Shown here in pieces: positions 8,594 to 16,913 of a stretch of DNA of 42,712 bases. The stretch lies in contig NZ_ARZY01000039.1 in the NCBI RefSeq assembly GCF_000568405.1, positions 1 through 42,712 of the forward strand. Reading direction: 5' to 3'. The translations under genes were made by a program, and so were the position numbers. Each line of letters opens with the position of its first letter. The stretch's first letter is position 1. The notes below the pieces were generated by a model. It had not been told where the DNA came from. It worked only from the letters and a program-made list of their open reading frames with translations, and ran no database searches. The stretch comes from Catenovulum agarivorans DS-2. Lineage in GTDB: Bacteria > Pseudomonadota > Gammaproteobacteria > Enterobacterales > Alteromonadaceae.

Positions 8594-10099
8594 ATGGCAA
8601 TTGAGTGGCAAAAATATCAAACCAATCCATTTTATGATGAGTTAATTGGTTCTGATGGTAGAGCAAGAAAACAGTGTGAAATATTAGCGGACTATCTAGC
8701 CAAGCTAAAAGAAGATGAGTTGAACACAGCTAAAGCTGCATCTGAATTTGCAATAAAAGAAATGGGCATTAGTTTTACTGTGTATAGCGAAGGAGCGAAT
8801 ATCGATAGGTCTTGGCCTATGGATATTGTTCCACGGGTGATTTGCAAAAAAGAATGGCAACAAGTTGAAGCGGGTTTAAAACAACGTGTGCATGCGCTCA
8901 ACTTGTTTATCGATGATTTATATCACAAACAACAAATTATTAAAGACGGCATTTTCCCTGCTGAGTTGTTGTCCAAATCAGTCAACTTTCGCAAACAATG
9001 TGTTGGTATTAATCCACCAAAAGGTATTTGGGCGCATATTTGTGGTTCAGACTTAGTGCGTGATGGCAAAGGACAAATGTACGTACTTGAAGATAATTTG
9101 CGTGTGCCTTCCGGTGTGTCTTATATGATAGAAAATCGCTCAGTTATGAAGCGAGTTTTTCCTGAAATATTTGAGCAATTAGAAATTGCCCCTGTGCATG
9201 ATTATCCATCCCAGTTGTTTGATATGTTAGCCAATATGTCACCGCGCAGTGGCGATGCGCCAGAAGTGGTTGTATTGACGCCTGGTATTTATAACTCAGC
9301 TTATTTTGAACATTGTTATTTGGCACAAGAAATGGGCTGCGAGTTAGTTGAAGGCCGTGACTTAGTGGTAAAAGACGATGATTGTGTATATATGCGCACC
9401 ATTTATGGCCTCAAACGTGTCGATGTTATTTACCGCCGTATTGATGATTTATTCTTAGATCCAGAAGCTTTTAACCCTGATTCTATGTTAGGTGTTGCAG
9501 GTTTATTGCGCGCATGGAAAAAAGGTAATGTTGCTTTGGTGAATGCGCCAGGTGCAGGTGTTGCTGACGATAAAGTAGTGTATTCATTTGTGCCAGAAAT
9601 CATCAAGTATTATCTAGATGAAGAAATTAAATTGCCGAACGTGCCAACCTATAAGTGTATGAACAAAGATGAACTGGCTTATGTGATTGAGCATATAGAT
9701 GAGCTGGTGGTCAAACCGGCAAATGAGTCTGGTGGTTATGGTTTGATGATAGGGCCAAAAGCGACTAAAAAGGAGCATCAAGAATGTATTAAACGCATTA
9801 AAGCTGATCCGCGGAATTATATCGCGCAGCCTACTTTAAGTTTGTCGACAGTGCCAACTTTAGTGGATGATCACGTCGAAGGTCGCCATGTTGATTTGCG
9901 CCCATTTATATTGTCCAGTGGTGATGATATTCAAGTGACTACAGGTGGTTTAACCCGTGTTGCTTTAGTTAAAGGTTCGCTGGTGGTTAATTCATCACAA
10001 GGTGGTGGCAGTAAAGATACTTGGATAGTCGATACGGAGGGTCAAAAACATGTTATCAAGAGTGGTAGAAACCCTATATTGGACTGCACGTTATGTTGA
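8594..10099 (+). CDS. Circularly permuted type-2 ATP-grasp protein
   Basis: A 501-residue stand-alone circularly permuted ATP-grasp protein (COG2308, DUF404/DUF407). Recognisable blocks are D-R-S-W-P-M-D-I-V-P-R (~72-82), V-L-E-D-N-L-R-V-P-S-G-V-S-Y (~163-176), V-V-K-P-A-N-E-S-G-G-Y-G with Lys374, and G-G-G-S-K-D-T-W near the C-terminus. These are the expected nucleotide- and metal-binding elements, so it looks active, in contrast to the fused paralogue upstream. Predicted role: ATP-dependent carboxylate-amine ligation, possibly peptide synthesis or tagging. A strong ribosome site (AAGGAG, 8582-8587) precedes the ATG. The final 50 nt overlap the start of the alpha-E gene. Confidence 0.88.
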   Translation: MAIEWQKYQTNPFYDELIGSDGRARKQCEILADYLAKLKEDELNTAKAASEFAIKEMGISFTVYSEGANIDRSWPMDIVPRVICKKEWQQVEAGLKQRVHALNLFIDDLYHKQQIIKDGIFPAELLSKSVNFRKQCVGINPPKGIWAHICGSDLVRDGKGQMYVLEDNLRVPSGVSYMIENRSVMKRVFPEIFEQLEIAPVHDYPSQLFDMLANMSPRSGDAPEVVVLTPGIYNSAYFEHCYLAQEMGCELVEGRDLVVKDDDCVYMRTIYGLKRVDVIYRRIDDLFLDPEAFNPDSMLGVAGLLRAWKKGNVALVNAPGAGVADDKVVYSFVPEIIKYYLDEEIKLPNVPTYKCMNKDELAYVIEHIDELVVKPANESGGYGLMIGPKATKKEHQECIKRIKADPRNYIAQPTLSLSTVPTLVDDHVEGRHVDLRPFILSSGDDIQVTTGGLTRVALVKGSLVVNSSQGGGSKDTWIVDTEGQKHVIKSGRNPILDCTLC

Positions 10100-10970
10100 A
10101 CGGGCAGAAAATGTTGCGCGTTTGGTCAATGTAAATAATCTCTTGTTGATGGATTTACCTAAAGGTGTATCAACTGGCTGGGAACCTATTATCGACATTA
10201 TTGGTGCGAAAGAAGCATTTTATCAAAACCACAAAGAGTGTAACGACCGAAACGCAATTAAGTTTTTATTGGTTGGTAGTCACAATTCATCATCAATTTT
10301 AAATTCCATGTGGTTGGCACGCGAAAATGCCCGCACCGTCCGAGATGTTATCCCACGTGCAGTGTGGGAAGGTGTTAACTCTTTATATCATTACGTTAAA
10401 GAGAACCAAAATGAAGGTTTAGGTAAGCGTGGTCGTTTTGGTTATTTAAAACATGTTATTGAACAAGCGCACCTAATATTTGGAGCGCTAGATGCAACTA
10501 TAAACCATGACATTGGCTATCGCTTTATCCGTTTTGGTTCAATTTTAGAGCGTGCCGATATGACCACACGTATTTTAGATGTGCGATCAGCGAGCTTAAT
10601 TGAGTCGGATGTTAACCGCCCATTTGAAAATATTCAGTGGATCAGCGTATTGCGCTCTTTAAGTGCTTACCAAATGTATCGCCAGCAAATGGGTATTCGA
10701 GTCCGCCGTGAGGATGTGCTGGAGTTTATGTTACACAATGAGGTATTTCCACGTTCAGTGTTGTTTTGTTTAACAGAGTTGGAAGCTGTAATTAAGCCAA
10801 TTCCAAATTCTGAGCAGCTGAATAGCACATTTGTGCAAGCAAGGAAAAAACTGACGCATGCCAATGTACGCAAACTGAAAAATGGAGAATTACACAAGTT
10901 TATTGACGATATTCAAATAGAGTTGGCAGAAGTGCACAGTAAGCTGGCAAAACTATATTTTTTGAAGTAA
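10050..10970 (+). CDS. Alpha-E domain protein (COG2307/DUF403)
   Basis: A 306-residue stand-alone alpha-E protein. It starts S-R-V-V-E-T-L-Y-W-T-A-R-Y-V-E-R-A-E-N, closely parallel to the C-terminal half of the fusion encoded at 5131-7677, and is mostly helical. The alpha-E family co-occurs almost invariably with circularly permuted ATP-grasp proteins and is predicted to assist them, but no activity is established. The ATG at 10050 has CGGAGG at 10035-10040 and lies inside the end of the ATP-grasp gene, so the two are translationally coupled. It is the last gene of the operon. No Anbu-type proteasome-like peptidase, a frequent companion, is found next to it. Confidence 0.87.
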   Translation: MLSRVVETLYWTARYVERAENVARLVNVNNLLLMDLPKGVSTGWEPIIDIIGAKEAFYQNHKECNDRNAIKFLLVGSHNSSSILNSMWLARENARTVRDVIPRAVWEGVNSLYHYVKENQNEGLGKRGRFGYLKHVIEQAHLIFGALDATINHDIGYRFIRFGSILERADMTTRILDVRSASLIESDVNRPFENIQWISVLRSLSAYQMYRQQMGIRVRREDVLEFMLHNEVFPRSVLFCLTELEAVIKPIPNSEQLNSTFVQARKKLTHANVRKLKNGELHKFIDDIQIELAEVHSKLAKLYFLK

Positions 10971-11188
10971 CTCTCCGCAAATAGTATGAACTGACTTGTT
11001 TTGAATGGCAGTTAGATCATGTGTTTAGCTATAGTGTAGAAGAAAAAGCAATGTTTAATTAACAATTATCAGTAAGTTTTGGTTATAAAATAACCTATGG
11101 ATGTTCCAAAACAGTCTAACAAACTTCAAATAAGCCACTAAACTGAGAAATGCAGCAAACGGTTTGTTGCTCATATATTCATTGGTGG

Positions 11189-11202
11189 CGAAGGGAACTT
11201 CG
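11189..11202 (+). promoter_or_regulatory. Small GNRA-loop hairpin in the parA leader
   Basis: CGAAG pairs with CTTCG around a GGAA (GNRA-type) tetraloop, about 10 nt before the AAGAGGA ribosome site of the ParA-like gene. The stem is short, so any role in mRNA stability or translation is speculative. The rest of the 258-nt gap from 10971 shows no clear gene or parS-like repeat. Confidence 0.3.
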
Positions 11203-11228
11203 TTGCTTGTACCAAGAGGATAGTTGTT

Positions 11229-11930
11229 ATGATTTTGTTAGTTGGTGGAGAGAAAGGTGGCAGTGGTAAAAGCTGTCTAGCCCAAAATATCGCGGTTTAT
11301 TTAGCCAAAGAAAAAGGCGCTAACGTTATGTTAGTAGACTGTGACCCACAGAAAACCACATCAGATTGGATCCAAACCCGTCACAGTAGCCCTGATCTAG
11401 AGTGGATTAGCTGCGTGCAGTTGTTTGGTAAAGTTCGTTACGAGTTGCAAGGTTTTGAGCGCAATTATGATTACGTCATTATTGATTGTGGTGGCCGTGA
11501 TAGTGCAACCTTACGTTCTGCCTTATCTGTTGCTACGCATGTGTTGATTCCAATGCGACCAAAGCGTCGTGACTTAAAAACAGTTCCGCATGTCGAGGAA
11601 CTGATTAATACCTGTAAGATGATTAATCCAACCATGCGTGAAGCTGTGGTTATGACTCAATGTCCGTCTTTACCTAATCAGGCTAATCGAATTCTTGAAG
11701 CGAAAGATGTGTGCAAAAGTTATGGTTTAAACGTGTTGAATTCCGTTACTTTTAGTCGCAACGTTTACGATGATAGCGAAGAGCAGGGGTCTTCTGTCAT
11801 TGAGCAAGATCCACAAGGTAAAGCTGCTGAAGAAATTCGCGCGATAATTCAAGAAGTAATGAGTTTGCCAATTGAGGAAGAAGATTATGGGCATGGCCGA
11901 TCTGAAGAAAACTTGCTCAAAGCAGTATGA
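11229..11930 (+). CDS. ParA-family ATPase
   Basis: A 233-residue deviant-Walker ATPase of the ParA/MinD superfamily. The deviant P-loop G-E-K-G-G-S-G-K-S has signature Lys9 and Walker Lys14; V-D-C-D-P-Q follows at about 36-41 and V-I-I-D-C-G-G as Walker B near 78-84. There is no N-terminal DNA-binding extension, so it is a short (type Ib-like) ParA, typical of plasmid partition, cargo-positioning or orphan chromosomal systems. It is not in the usual chromosomal parAB/gidAB context. An AAGAGGA ribosome site precedes the ATG. It overlaps a small downstream partner gene by 44 nt, which suggests a two-component locus. Cargo unknown; recent transfer is possible but not shown. Confidence 0.85.
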   Translation: MILLVGGEKGGSGKSCLAQNIAVYLAKEKGANVMLVDCDPQKTTSDWIQTRHSSPDLEWISCVQLFGKVRYELQGFERNYDYVIIDCGGRDSATLRSALSVATHVLIPMRPKRRDLKTVPHVEELINTCKMINPTMREAVVMTQCPSLPNQANRILEAKDVCKSYGLNVLNSVTFSRNVYDDSEEQGSSVIEQDPQGKAAEEIRAIIQEVMSLPIEEEDYGHGRSEENLLKAV

Positions 11931-12237
11931 GTTGGCGGAGTTTGATGTCGACGATTTTATTGATGATGTAGACAACTATATTCATGGACGCCAGAGTTTT
12001 ATTTTTCCACCACAATTAACTGTGGTGGAGGAGAGCAGTAGGTTGACGTCCTTGCCTGTGTGCAAGCAGGTTAGGAAGAATGCTACATTTTCATTGAATA
12101 CTGAATGTATCGCACAATTAAATTCGCTATCTCAAGCTCAGGCCGTCAATAAATCTAAACTGATTCGCATCCTTATTAATCAGTTTGCTCAGTTGAGCCC
12201 AAGTGAACAGAAAAAAATTCTGATGAGTTTGGGCTAA
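11887..12237 (+). CDS. Small ParA-partner protein, possible ribbon-helix-helix DNA binder
   Basis: A 116-residue protein. I use ATG 11887 (an ATG at 11893 is also possible) rather than an upstream TTG at 11872, because GAGGAAG at 11874-11880 is a well-placed ribosome site. The N-terminal part is acidic (a D-V-D-D-F-I-D-D-V-D stretch). The C-terminal ~50 residues (N-A-T-F-S-L-N-T-E-C onward, then two helices) resemble a CopG/MetJ-type ribbon-helix-helix fold. By position and size it would be the centromere-binding or adaptor partner of the ParA-like ATPase, as in plasmid type Ib systems. This is inferred from context; I do not recognise the exact family. Confidence 0.6.
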   Translation: MGMADLKKTCSKQYELAEFDVDDFIDDVDNYIHGRQSFIFPPQLTVVEESSRLTSLPVCKQVRKNATFSLNTECIAQLNSLSQAQAVNKSKLIRILINQFAQLSPSEQKKILMSLG

Positions 12238-12371
12238 TACGGCTTATGTAGTTGCGCTGATGTGTAAATGCATTAATGGCGGCAAGTGTGAATTTTTTAT
12301 TTGCTATCGCTTTTGCTACCCTGTCTGTGGTTAAATTAGGGCATCATTATTTATGTCTAGAGTAACCGTAT

Positions 12372-13265
12372 ATGTCAGCAAAGCATCCTATTATTGCAAT
12401 TACTGGCTCGTCGGGTGCAGGTACATCTACCACTACTAAAGCGTTTCGGCATATATTTCGTAGCTTTGATATAAAAGCTGCGGAAGTTGAGGGTGATAGT
12501 TTTCACCGTTTTACTCGCGCTGAAATGGAAGTGGAAATTCGCAAAGCTGAAGAGCAAGGTCGTCATATCAGTTATTTTGGCCCTGAAGCCAATGATTTTG
12601 CGTTGTTGGAAGAGTTGTTCGAGGATTATGGTTCCACTGGCAGTGGAAAAATTCGACGCTACTTGCATTCATTTGATGAAGCTGTTCCGTACAATCAAAT
12701 GCCAGGTACTTTCACTCCTTGGCAGGAGCTACCTGAGTCAGATCTGCTATTTTATGAAGGTCTACACGGTGGGGTGGTCAACGATGAAGTGAATGTTGCC
12801 GAACATGTCGATTTGTTGATTGGCATGGTTCCCATTGTTAATCTAGAGTGGATCCAAAAGATCATCCGCGACACCACGGACCGAGGCCACAGTCATGAAG
12901 CTGTTATGGCATCAATAGTTCGTAGCATGGATGATTATATCAATTACATAACGCCGCAATTTAGTCGTACCCATATCAACTTTCAGCGGGTTCCGACGGT
13001 CGATACTTCAAATCCATTTTCAGCCAAAGATATTCCGAGTTTGGATGAGAGTTTTGTGGTGATTCGTTTTAGAGGGACAAAAGGGGTTAATTTCCCATAT
13101 TATTTGAGTATGATCGATGGCGCTTTTATGTCGCGGATTAATACTATGGTGGTGCCGGGTGGAAAAATGGGCTTAGCTATGGAGCTTATAATCACCCCTT
13201 TGATTGAAGACCTGATGAAGCGTAAGGGTAAAAAAATTACCCCAACAGAGTGGTTGTTGCGCTAA
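12372..13265 (+). CDS. prkB: Phosphoribulokinase-like protein PrkB
   Basis: A 297-residue P-loop kinase of the phosphoribulokinase/uridine kinase superfamily. The Walker A motif G-S-S-G-A-G-T-S-T is at residues 12-20, V-E-G-D-S-F-H-R at about 39-46, and F-Y-E-G-L-H-G-G (Walker B region) near 126-133. Length and motifs match the PrkB proteins of heterotrophic gammaproteobacteria, whose physiological substrate is not established. No RuBisCO or other Calvin-cycle gene is present, so carbon fixation should not be inferred. Only a weak ribosome site (AGAG) precedes the ATG. The gene converges on plsB, with a shared terminator hairpin between them. Confidence 0.88.
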   Translation: MSAKHPIIAITGSSGAGTSTTTKAFRHIFRSFDIKAAEVEGDSFHRFTRAEMEVEIRKAEEQGRHISYFGPEANDFALLEELFEDYGSTGSGKIRRYLHSFDEAVPYNQMPGTFTPWQELPESDLLFYEGLHGGVVNDEVNVAEHVDLLIGMVPIVNLEWIQKIIRDTTDRGHSHEAVMASIVRSMDDYINYITPQFSRTHINFQRVPTVDTSNPFSAKDIPSLDESFVVIRFRGTKGVNFPYYLSMIDGAFMSRINTMVVPGGKMGLAMELIITPLIEDLMKRKGKKITPTEWLLR

Positions 13266-13294
13266 CTTTTTGGCGGTAAATAACTCGCTATAAA

Positions 13295-13318
13295 GAGGGC
13301 AGCAATTGCTGCGCCCTC
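13295..13318. terminator. Bidirectional terminator between prkB and plsB
   Basis: The convergent gap holds an inverted repeat: GAGGGC pairs with GCCCTC around a centre that itself contains the palindrome AGCAATTGCT. It is G/C-rich and sits 30 nt past prkB and 17 nt past the plsB stop. T-rich tails are modest on both strands. Confidence 0.6.
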
Positions 13319-13334
13319 AATAGCGGAGTGGATG

Positions 13335-15788
13335 TTATTGCTTGTCTGACGAGGCGTGACGAATGGTATTAAAGACATCACCATCAATTAGATCATATAT
13401 AATCGATGACAACTCAGCTAACGCTGGTGCACCAATAAAGCGCCCTTCTTCTTTTATCACAATCAGCTCGCGTGATTTTAACTCGCCTACAAATTGAGTG
13501 AGTATTGATTTATCAGTAAACTCAGGCCCTTTAATATCATGCATTTTGGCTAAATATTTAGCTGCTTCTTGTGCGGTGCGCTCAAGCTCTGAACGACTTA
13601 GGCCGTTCGGGTGAGTTTCAATGGTTTGCAATACAATTGCATATCTTTGCAAAGTTTCTTGCGCAATAGAACTTAATAAGTGTAGCTGTAGATAAGGCGG
13701 TTGTGCATGATCAACGGCACAAATTGTTTGCTGGTTAACCTCTACCAAGCCATAATTTTGCATTGTTTGTAAACAATGGTCGATATGCAGATCAAGTGCT
13801 TCTTGTTCAATTTCAAAAAAGTACTCATTTCCGAGGATGGGCGCAACCAATTGCAACACTGTATGAATTCGTTGTTTATCCACAGAATTATTTTCGAGCA
13901 GCAATGCAGCAATAATCGAAGGGATCACGTATAAGTGAATAATGTTATTGCGGTAGTAACTCATTTCTACTACTTGCTCTTCAGCAATGCTGATCGTAGT
14001 TTGTTCACCTTTTTCTTCAACAAACTTTTCCATCTTCAGCGCGTGTTCTACCAACTGAGTGGTATCTGTCTCTGGTGGTAATGTCATGTTGTCAAAAGGT
14101 GATTGGCTTTGGTGTAAATCAATCAACAACTTAAGTTGTGACTCTAAGTCATCTCTAAACAACGTATGTTTGTTAGCGAGCGCTAGAGTCATTGCAGTTA
14201 AGGTTACACCGTTTAATGCGGCTGCATGATTAATGTTGCGCATTATTTTGTCGCTCAGGTCTGTGATATAGCCATTCAACCAAGCGGGTTTTGGTGGGTA
14301 ATACGGATCACAGTCTTTTTTCCAGTCAGGTTGATATTCAGTCATATCTTTATTGAGCTGAATCGGTTGACCAAAATTGACGTATCCGCGACCAAAGTGG
14401 CGGAGGTTTTTAATAATCGAAAACAGGTGTAGCCAAGATTCTTTTTTCTTCTTTTCGCCTTTTAACTCGCGTAAATAGGTTTTAACTTCCATTACATGCT
14501 CGTAGCCAATATATACAGGTACAAGCGTCACTGGTCGCTCAAGATTTCGTAGCATAGTTTGCACTGTCATTGCTAACATACCCGTTTTAGGTTTTAGCAA
14601 TCGACCAGTGCGTGAACGTCCTGATTCAGGGTAAAACTTAATTGCATATCCTTTGCTAATTAATTGAGCTAGGTATTCACGAAAGGTCTCTGAATATAAC
14701 TTGTTACCGCGAAAAGAGCGTCGAATAAAAAATGCCCCCGCGCGACGGAAAATTGGACCCATAGGCCAAAAATTTAAGTTTACCCCTGCGGCGATATGTG
14801 GCGGGACTAAACCTTGGTAATAAATGACATAAGTCAGCAATAGGTAGTCCATGTGGCTTCGGTGACAAGGCACATAGACCAACTCATGGCCATCTTGTGC
14901 TAGTTTTCTGACCGCCTCGCCATTTTTGACTTCAAGCCCTGAATAGAGTTTATTCCAAACCCAAGTCATAATTCGGTCTAGTAATCTAATGTGGCTTTCC
15001 CGATAATCTGCCGACATCTCATTTAAATACTGACGAGCGGTTTGGCGTGCCTTTTCAAGTGAAATATTTTTGCTTTTAGCCTCGTCGTCAATCGCCTTTT
15101 TTATCACAGGTGATGCCAACAAAGAGGTGATCAGGTTGTCCCTTTGCCACAAACGTGGGCCCGCCATCGCCAATCTTTGTCGTTGAAAGTGGAAGCGAGC
15201 AACACGCAACAACTTGTGGCTAATTTCGGCATCTGATCCATATTGTTCAACAACATGGCGGATAGATAAGGGCTCGTTTATCGAAATGAAATTATCTCGA
15301 CCAGAAAATAAAACGATGAATAACTTTTTTAACCAACTGGGTTTTCTCTGGTCATTAAACAAGGTTTTTATATTGTTGGTTTCAATGCCTGGCGCCCGCC
15401 CCCAAGCGACAAAACACGGAATTAATTTCGCGTCCAGATCGTGATTGGTATTGTGCAAGTTAAGCACAGTTTGGATTTGTACTTTTGCATCGGTTTCGCC
15501 AGCTTGTTTTTGTAAAACTGGTTGTAGTTTGTCTAAACAAACATATCGTCTAAACAGTTGCTCACCAATTTTTACCGGTTTAAATGGGTTAGGTAACCCT
15601 GCTTGTTTACACGCACGCTTTAACACCAATAAATCGGTTATTGAGTCATGCTTTAATACATAAAAAATTGGTTGAGTCCCACAATCTTGCGCCAGTTTAT
15701 CAAACTGGCCTAAAACCAGCTTTGATTTGGTTAACAAGCGTGTCGGGTATTCAATTAAATAGCTGAGTAGCTTTTTGTAGTCAGTCAT
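13335..15788 (-). CDS. plsB: Glycerol-3-phosphate 1-O-acyltransferase PlsB
   Basis: An 817-residue inner-membrane-associated enzyme, close to the usual ~807. It acylates sn-glycerol-3-phosphate at position 1, the first step of phospholipid synthesis. Acyltransferase motifs in order are the H-R-S-H-M-D-Y catalytic HX4D block, G-A-F-F-I-R-R-S-F-R-G, F-Y-P-E-S-G-R-S-R-T-G-R (often E-G-G-R-S-R-T-G in homologues) and the V-T-L-V-P-V-Y-I-G-Y block. The long N- and C-terminal regions are typical of PlsB rather than PlsC. It is divergent from lexA with a 157-nt intergenic region, matching the plsB-lexA linkage seen in many gammaproteobacteria. Confidence 0.95.
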   Translation of the reverse strand: MTDYKKLLSYLIEYPTRLLTKSKLVLGQFDKLAQDCGTQPIFYVLKHDSITDLLVLKRACKQAGLPNPFKPVKIGEQLFRRYVCLDKLQPVLQKQAGETDAKVQIQTVLNLHNTNHDLDAKLIPCFVAWGRAPGIETNNIKTLFNDQRKPSWLKKLFIVLFSGRDNFISINEPLSIRHVVEQYGSDAEISHKLLRVARFHFQRQRLAMAGPRLWQRDNLITSLLASPVIKKAIDDEAKSKNISLEKARQTARQYLNEMSADYRESHIRLLDRIMTWVWNKLYSGLEVKNGEAVRKLAQDGHELVYVPCHRSHMDYLLLTYVIYYQGLVPPHIAAGVNLNFWPMGPIFRRAGAFFIRRSFRGNKLYSETFREYLAQLISKGYAIKFYPESGRSRTGRLLKPKTGMLAMTVQTMLRNLERPVTLVPVYIGYEHVMEVKTYLRELKGEKKKKESWLHLFSIIKNLRHFGRGYVNFGQPIQLNKDMTEYQPDWKKDCDPYYPPKPAWLNGYITDLSDKIMRNINHAAALNGVTLTAMTLALANKHTLFRDDLESQLKLLIDLHQSQSPFDNMTLPPETDTTQLVEHALKMEKFVEEKGEQTTISIAEEQVVEMSYYRNNIIHLYVIPSIIAALLLENNSVDKQRIHTVLQLVAPILGNEYFFEIEQEALDLHIDHCLQTMQNYGLVEVNQQTICAVDHAQPPYLQLHLLSSIAQETLQRYAIVLQTIETHPNGLSRSELERTAQEAAKYLAKMHDIKGPEFTDKSILTQFVGELKSRELIVIKEEGRFIGAPALAELSSIIYDLIDGDVFNTIRHASSDKQ

Positions 15789-15883
15789 CTAATAACACGT
15801 AGAAAAAAATTTGCCCATATTGTAGCACGGCAAATCAGGATATGGTTAGTTAGCCGCTGATCTAGCGATTTTTTCGCTTGGAC

Positions 15884-15911
15884 TTGTGTTTTTATCTAGC
15901 CTGTATATACT
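15884..15911 (+). promoter_or_regulatory. Predicted lexA promoter
   Basis: A -35-like TTGTGT (15884-15889) is separated by 16 nt from a -10-like TATACT (15906-15911). The -10 lies inside the first SOS box, so LexA binding would block RNA polymerase, consistent with autorepression. Confidence 0.5.
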
Positions 15912-15916
15912 GACAG
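15901..15916 (+). promoter_or_regulatory. LexA operator (SOS box 1)
   Basis: CTGTATATACTGACAG matches the gammaproteobacterial SOS consensus CTGT-N8-ACAG perfectly, 30 nt before the lexA start and overlapping the predicted -10. Confidence 0.9.
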
Positions 15917-15925
15917 TATTGAGTA

Positions 15926-15941
15926 CTGTATGGATAAACAT
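15926..15941 (+). promoter_or_regulatory. LexA operator (SOS box 2, near-consensus)
   Basis: CTGTATGGATAAACAT matches CTGT-N8-ACAG except for the last base. It lies 25 nt downstream of box 1 and just ahead of the start codon. Tandem SOS boxes at lexA are known in Escherichia coli and relatives. Confidence 0.7.
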
Positions 15942-15945
15942 TGCT

Positions 15946-16569
15946 ATGCGTCCACTAACGCCAAGACAGAGCGAAATTTTACAGCTGATTAAAGACAACA
16001 TTCAAACTACTGGTATGCCACCGACACGTGCAGAAATTGCTAAAACGTTAGGCTTTAAATCTCCTAATGCGGCAGAAGAGCATTTAAAAGCTCTAGCTAA
16101 AAAAGGAGTGATCGAAATTATGGCTGGTACTTCACGTGGTATCCGCTTAGTTGCACAGGATGACGACCTAATGGAAGAAGAGGGGTTGCCCCTAATAGGC
16201 CGTGTAGCTGCGGGTAGTCCAATTTTAGCGACAGAGCATGTAGAGCAGCACTATAAAGTGGATCCTGCTTTGTTTAAACCCAATGCTGATTTTTTGTTGC
16301 GTGTACAGGGTGACAGTATGATAGATGTTGGCATTTTAGATGGTGATTTGCTGGCTGTACACAAAACTCAGACCGCGCACAACGGCCAAGTTGTTGTGGC
16401 TAGAGTTGAAGATGATGTTACGGTTAAGCGTTATCAACAAAAAGGCCGCAAAGTTATTTTAATTGCAGAAAATCCAGACTTCGCTCCGATTGAAGTTGAT
16501 TTGACCACGACTCCTTTTGCAATAGAAGGTCTGGCCGTGGGAGTTGTACGCAGTACTGGCGGATTTTAG
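15946..16569 (+). CDS. lexA: SOS-response repressor LexA
   Basis: A 207-residue repressor. The ATG at 15946 gives the standard N-terminus M-R-P-L-T-P-R-Q; the frame is open further upstream but that would run through both operators. The winged-helix DNA-binding domain spans about 1-70. The autocleavage bond is Ala89-Gly90 (R-V-A-A-G-S-P). The serine/lysine dyad is Ser124 (G-D-S-M) and Lys161 (T-V-K-R-Y). RecA-ssDNA-stimulated cleavage derepresses the SOS regulon. Two SOS boxes upstream indicate autoregulation. All key residues are present and the length is typical. Confidence 0.97.
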   Translation: MRPLTPRQSEILQLIKDNIQTTGMPPTRAEIAKTLGFKSPNAAEEHLKALAKKGVIEIMAGTSRGIRLVAQDDDLMEEEGLPLIGRVAAGSPILATEHVEQHYKVDPALFKPNADFLLRVQGDSMIDVGILDGDLLAVHKTQTAHNGQVVVARVEDDVTVKRYQQKGRKVILIAENPDFAPIEVDLTTTPFAIEGLAVGVVRSTGGF

Positions 16570-16603
16570 TTCCCCCCCATTAATCTTGTCGAATGATTAA
16601 CTT

Positions 16604-16636
16604 GCAGAATATTGGTGGCTTTTGGCAATATTCTGC
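16604..16636 (+). terminator. Possible lexA terminator
   Basis: GCAGAATATT pairs perfectly with AATATTCTGC (10 bp) across a 13-nt loop, 34 nt past the lexA stop. The stem is A/T-rich and the following T tract is interrupted, so termination is plausible rather than certain. Confidence 0.5.
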
Positions 16637-16818
16637 TTGACCCTTCTTTAACCAGTTATTTTTCTAAACTGTTAAAAAAAGATAAATTTTTTTGGTTTGT
16701 TATTGGATTAATTCCAAAACCTTGTCTATTTTTTATTCATAACCTTGTGTAAACGCATTGTTTGCGCACGCAGTCGAATAATAAAACTAATGTTGTGTTA
16801 ATTGTTGAGGGGATAACC

Positions 16819-16871
16819 AACTGGATGATTGTGCCGTAATCGTATCCAGTTTAGCGCTAACCATTCCGGTT
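16819..16871 (+). promoter_or_regulatory. Paired hairpins in the coxB upstream region
   Basis: The first hairpin pairs AACTGGAT (16819-16826) with ATCCAGTT (16844-16851) and continues inward with GATT/AATC across a 2-nt bulge. The second is a smaller TAACC/GGTTA stem with a 5-nt loop (16857-16871). Both lie 30-80 nt before the AAGGAG ribosome site of coxB. They could be an operator dyad or structured 5' UTR; no known riboswitch is recognised. Confidence 0.4.
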
Positions 16872-16913
16872 ACCTCTTTTCGATTGAGCAGCAGATAACA
16901 AGGAGTTTTAGCT

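Larger units (their letters stand above)
16570..16913. other. Intergenic region between lexA and coxB
   Basis: A 344-nt gap without a convincing gene. It contains a possible lexA terminator stem near 16604-16636, a low-G/C stretch (about 16670-16745) that may hold the cox promoter, and two successive inverted repeats at 16819-16871 in the presumed coxB leader. No promoter could be assigned with confidence. Confidence 0.5.

Noticed and set aside
1715-10970. An Anbu-type proteasome-like peptidase expected with this operon
   Set aside because: No such coding sequence is found immediately upstream or downstream within the window, so it is not claimed; it may lie elsewhere.
10971-11228. parS-like or iteron repeats for the ParA pair
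   Set aside because: No repeated motif beyond a short hairpin could be recognised by eye in this gap.
12372-13265. Phosphoribulokinase as evidence of Calvin-cycle carbon fixation
   Set aside because: The gene is the PrkB type common in heterotrophic gammaproteobacteria, and no RuBisCO or other cycle genes are present.
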